Source: Thalassolituus sp006212115
GTDB lineage: Bacteria > Pseudomonadota > Gammaproteobacteria > Pseudomonadales > Oceanobacteraceae
Assembly: GCF_040372045.1 (NCBI RefSeq)
Contig: NZ_BAABWH010000002.1
Length of the DNA stretch: 64,000 nucleotides
Reading direction: 5' to 3' (one strand)
The stretch's first letter is position 1. Each line of letters opens with the position of its first letter. Below are positions 62,672 to 64,000 of this stretch, in pieces. Made by a program: the position numbers and the translations under genes. The notes beneath the pieces were generated by a model. It saw only the letters and a list, made by a program, of their open reading frames with translations. It searched no databases and had not been told where the DNA came from.

Positions 62672-64000
62672 TCAGAACCGGGTGCCCACTGTCGCCTGTA
62701 CTCGGGTCGCTTGCACGTAGCTGGCCCCGCCCGGCAGGTAAGGGTCAGATGTGAAATCTCGCTGTAGCGATAAACGCCAGTTTACGTCGAGCGTTTCAGC
62801 CTTGCGTACACCATAGACGGTAGCATTGAGGCGACGGAAATCGACGGTATTGTCGTGGCCGCCGGCTTCGCCCATGTCCTCAACCAACATCAGGCTCAAG
62901 GTTGAGTTGAATCCTGACGTCCAGCGTTGATTCCAGCTTAGTGTTTGTGAAAACGGTGCATACATACCCAGTAGCTCGCCGTCACTCAGGCCTTCTTCTG
63001 CGTGAATATCGACCTGAATATAGGCGCCATTTGTGCGCAAACCGCTCGAAGCACTGAGCTGGTATTCGGCCTGCCATTCCACACCGGTGTAACGGATACA
63101 GTTGTCCGAATACACGCGATCAGCCCAGATTGATGGGTACAGGTAATGCGCTCCGTCCAGCTTTTCACGAAACAGGCGAATGTCCCATTCAGCCTTGCCG
63201 TTAAGCTGTGACTGGCCGTAGTAGCCAAGTTCGTATGAGTAGATCATTTCCGCATCGAGGCCGCCGTCGGCAATGAAACTGGCGTAGAAGTCACCGGTGG
63301 CGTAGGGCGATTCCGTTTCAATGTAATCGACGCCATACGACCACTGCGCATACTCTTTAATCAGGTCAGGCGTTTTCGCCGCTTGGCTGTAAACAAGGCG
63401 GAACGACTGCACCGGACTGATCAGATAATTCGCCGCAGCACGAAAGGATTTCGCAGGCGAAAATGACTCTGAGATCTCTGCCATTGCACCTGAGTGGAGT
63501 ACCCAGTCATCCGTAGCATGCCAGTTCACATTGGCGAAAATACGGGATGTGGTCTGGTCGATTTCACCTTTGTAATAATCGTAGGAGGAGACGTTGTCAT
63601 ATCGGAAGCCAATACCGCTCAGCACCGTCAATGTGCTCGTCGGTGAGTAGGTATCCTGCAGTTCGATGTCCACACGCTTTTCAGTGGTACTGGCACGGCT
63701 GATGGCATTGACTGGTATCAGGAAGTCAGCAGGGTCGGCGTAGCGTTGAGCCAGCGTCGTGAACAAGGCCACTTGTTCGGGGTCGCTGGTATCCAGTGCT
63801 GTAGGTTGTTGCCCACTCACCACTTGCATGGCGGCATCACTATTGAGCCGATACAGGGCGCCCAGCTGGGGGTCGAAGGCACCGGCCACGCCCTCATATA
63901 GGCGTTGTGTCTGTTCGCGTCGGTACTCGGTTCCGTATAGCGATAATTTAAGCTCGTGTGCTTCATTCAGAAGCGACGTGTACCGGAACCCAATTTCATG
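62672..64000 (-). CDS. TonB-dependent receptor, C-terminal part (runs off window)
   Basis: The minus frame is open to the end of the window, so the N-terminus (signal peptide, TonB box, plug) is outside. About 442 residues of beta-barrel are seen, with alternating aromatic strands such as FRYDNVSSYDYYKGEIDQTT, SFRLVYSQAAKTPDLIKEYA and YELGYYGQSQLNGKAEWDIR. The RLVYSQAAKTPDL and ELGYYG patterns are typical of TonB receptor barrels. The chain ends ATVGTRF with the terminal Phe of outer-membrane barrels. The ligand (siderophore, vitamin or other) cannot be told. It lies about 95 bp upstream of gshA in the same direction. Confidence 0.85.
   Translation of the reverse strand, partial: HEIGFRYTSLLNEAHELKLSLYGTEYRREQTQRLYEGVAGAFDPQLGALYRLNSDAAMQVVSGQQPTALDTSDPEQVALFTTLAQRYADPADFLIPVNAISRASTTEKRVDIELQDTYSPTSTLTVLSGIGFRYDNVSSYDYYKGEIDQTTSRIFANVNWHATDDWVLHSGAMAEISESFSPAKSFRAAANYLISPVQSFRLVYSQAAKTPDLIKEYAQWSYGVDYIETESPYATGDFYASFIADGGLDAEMIYSYELGYYGQSQLNGKAEWDIRLFREKLDGAHYLYPSIWADRVYSDNCIRYTGVEWQAEYQLSASSGLRTNGAYIQVDIHAEEGLSDGELLGMYAPFSQTLSWNQRWTSGFNSTLSLMLVEDMGEAGGHDNTVDFRRLNATVYGVRKAETLDVNWRLSLQRDFTSDPYLPGGASYVQATRVQATVGTRF

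Noticed and set aside
1..64000. Insertion sequences, prophage, integrase or tRNA-flanked island
   Set aside because: No transposase, integrase, phage structural gene, tRNA or long terminal repeat was seen on either strand.

Overview
The window looks like chromosomal DNA of a non-enteric, probably marine gammaproteobacterium. It carries the pseudomonad-type order algZ-algR-hemC-hemD-hemX-hemY, a ubiD gene followed by a flavin reductase gene, an algQ(rsd)-dsbB pair, a PA4642-type small protein and an ABC-F/TIGR02444 pair. The many very large exported Ca-binding-type proteins suggest the Oceanospirillales (Thalassolituus/Oceanobacter-like). This placement is inference from gene content and order only. 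No rRNA, tRNA, CRISPR, transposase or phage gene was seen.

Layout: 1-6.6 kb, housekeeping plus strand: end of algZ, algR, hemC-D-X-Y, a small membrane protein and flavodoxin. 7-11.5 kb, a c-di-GMP signalling island: two paralogous PAS/degenerate-GGDEF/EAL proteins flanking an H-NOX-like gene coupled to the second. 11.7-17.7 kb, a 2015-residue lipoprotein with thrombospondin-3/MopE-like Asp-rich repeats and four copies of a ~300-residue module. 17.9-20.4 kb, an MFS transporter and two LuxR-like regulators. 20.5-24 kb, MscS, an iron-sulfur flavin reductase and UbiD. 24.1-33.3 kb, two 1072-residue paralogues joining a beta-propeller to a di-haem peroxidase-like domain, with DUF423, trmB, a PA4642-type gene and a lipoprotein between them. 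33.5 kb, a hotdog thioesterase.

34.1-51.25 kb is the most unusual part: a tightly packed minus-strand run of four genes (2140, 1067, 1460 and 1063 codons). Every product has a signal peptide or lipobox, and the junctions are 4-bp overlaps or a 1-bp gap. A response regulator and a hybrid histidine kinase diverge from its promoter side. I recognise no described system with this make-up.

53.8-64 kb returns to housekeeping: ABC-F ATPase, TIGR02444 protein, a DUF4336/MBL-like protein, a ParA-type ATPase, a DUF4124 protein, a WD40-like lipoprotein, Rsd/AlgQ, DsbB, a FliL-like exported protein, GshA, and the C-terminal part of a TonB-dependent receptor running off the end.

Working together: the hem genes make tetrapyrrole from porphobilinogen, and haem would be used by the H-NOX-like protein and the two di-haem proteins. 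UbiD serves ubiquinone synthesis and DsbB passes electrons to quinone. Exported proteins take up roughly half of the window, so the accessory content is mainly about the cell surface and periplasm.
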